From Hymenobacter cheonanensis (GTDB taxonomy: Bacteria > Bacteroidota > Bacteroidia > Cytophagales > Hymenobacteraceae), in assembly GCF_030581075.1 (NCBI RefSeq), contig NZ_JAUQSW010000003.1:491698-555697 (forward strand): a stretch of 64,000 bases of DNA. The letters are read 5' to 3'. The notes under the pieces are model-generated. The model was not told the origin of the DNA and searched no databases. It saw only the letters and a list, made by a program, of their open reading frames with translations. The first letter of the stretch is position 1, and each line of letters starts with the position of its first letter. This document shows positions 63,302 to 64,000 of this stretch, in pieces. A program made the translations under genes and the position numbers.

Positions 63302-64000
63302 CTAGCGCACCAAGTATTTGTTGCCGCCGAGCGTCAGCGTCTCGGCCCGCACAATGCGCACGGGCGAGGTAGTAGCCATGGCCTCGCCGGGGTGGGCGGT
63401 GCGTAGCGTGCCGGTGGCCTCCACGGTGGCGCCGGTGGTGAGCTTATCGGCCAGCTGCTCTACAGCGCGGGGCGAAAGCTGCAAGACGCTCTGGTCGCTG
63501 AGCAGCAGGCTCTTAACCTCGCCGCGTGGTCCGCGCCGCAGTTCCCGGATGGTGCCTTTTACCGTGGCCGATTCCTCGGTAGGGGCCGTGGTGGGGCGCA
63601 CCGGCGGCGTGTCGCGCACGGTTTGGCCACCGCTGGTCAGGCTTACAAAGTGGAAGCGGCTGCGGCCATCGGGCCCGGCCTGGCGGAAGCCGGTCACCGT
63701 TACGCTGCTGCCGGCCTTCACGGCCGAGGTTAGCTGCTGGCCCAGGTGGCGCGGAAAGTGGATGGTATCGGGGGCGGCGCTGCCCTCGGGGCGCAGCACA
63801 AAGGCGTCGTACACCTGCTCATCGTTGCGGGCCTGGTAGCTGGCCAGCGTGCCGCGCACGTCGCTCAGCACCTGCACCTGGCCGCCATCGGGGCCACCCT
63901 TCGGCCCCTTGTCGTGCGGGCCTTTAGGACCGGGGCCGCCGGGGCCGCGCTCGCCGCGGGGGCCACCGGCGGGCGGCGGGGGCGGCGGGCCGGCCGGGCC
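63302..64000 (-). CDS. Protein with Gly/Pro-rich collagen-like stretch and two repeat domains, cut by window edge
   Basis: The 3' end of a larger gene; at least 232 codons are in the window and the frame stays open to the right edge. The first visible 41 residues are Gly/Pro-rich (GGPRGERGPGGPGPKGPHD), like a short collagen-type or linker tract. Two similar beta-rich domains follow. One holds VRGTLASYQARNDEQVYDAF...AGSSVTVTGF, the other VKGTIRELRRGPRGEVKSLL...TGATVEATGTL, suggesting duplicated OB-fold-like units. A GTG at 63877 is not a convincing start because the frame continues upstream. The protein is probably exported, but its N-terminus is not visible. It precedes the two-component genes. 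Confidence 0.7.
   Translation of the reverse strand, partial: GPAGPPPPPPAGGPRGERGPGGPGPKGPHDKGPKGGPDGGQVQVLSDVRGTLASYQARNDEQVYDAFVLRPEGSAAPDTIHFPRHLGQQLTSAVKAGSSVTVTGFRQAGPDGRSRFHFVSLTSGGQTVRDTPPVRPTTAPTEESATVKGTIRELRRGPRGEVKSLLLSDQSVLQLSPRAVEQLADKLTTGATVEATGTLRTAHPGEAMATTSPVRIVRAETLTLGGNKYLVR

Overview
The window looks like a chromosomal segment of a high-GC Bacteroidota bacterium of the Cytophagales, most like Hymenobacter. Evidence for this: TAnnTTTG-type promoter boxes, no obvious Shine-Dalgarno sequences, an alternative complex III gene cluster, a type IX secretion (T9SS) sorting tail, a GSCFA-domain protein, and the RDD/SpoIIM/DUF4129/DUF4350/MoxR/DUF58 membrane cluster. Most of the DNA is ordinary chromosome. 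I see no rRNA, tRNA, CRISPR array, prophage or intact insertion sequence.

Layout. (1) 1-6.1 kb, minus strand: the 5' end of priA, a DUF255 thioredoxin-fold protein, a GSCFA protein with a histone-H1-like tail, and the ribosomal operon rpsF-rpsR-rplI. (2) 6.4-23.9 kb, plus strand: a complete aerobic respiratory block. It holds alternative complex III (actABCDEF), cytochrome c oxidase subunits II and I, heme A synthase, heme O synthase, two subunit III genes, a subunit IV, and three assembly-type genes (an SCO-like protein without copper ligands, DUF420, and a small CxxC membrane protein). ActA-F take electrons from quinol and pass them to the aa3-type oxidase; ctaA and ctaB make its heme. (3) 24.1-33.7 kb: a very large NtrY-like sensor kinase, two secreted proteins of unknown function and a 1275-residue putative outer-membrane barrel.

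(4) 33.8-46.9 kb: a purine/ureide catabolism cluster. xdhA and xdhB (xanthine to urate) run on the plus strand. uricase and xdhC also run on the plus strand. Between them, on the minus strand, lie allB, allC, allE, uraD, uraH and a DUF6986 aldolase-family gene. Together they take xanthine through urate and allantoin to ureidoglycolate. No known ureidoglycolate-cleaving or glyoxylate-using enzyme is in the window, which makes the DUF6986 protein the most interesting candidate for new biochemistry. Several gaps in this cluster hold palindromic repeat elements, and two solitary AT-rich genes sit inside it.

(5) 46.9-58.4 kb: a GH20 hexosaminidase coupled to DUF58, an AT-rich small gene, MoxR, DUF4350, a glycosyltransferase, DUF4129, a membrane protein, SpoIIM and a divergent RDD gene. 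(6) 58.5-64 kb: a DUF4394 T9SS cargo protein, an OmpR-type two-component system, and the 3' part of a gene whose product has a Gly/Pro-rich, collagen-like stretch and runs off the right edge.

The palindrome GCTAGC is unusually frequent throughout. I counted it by eye only.
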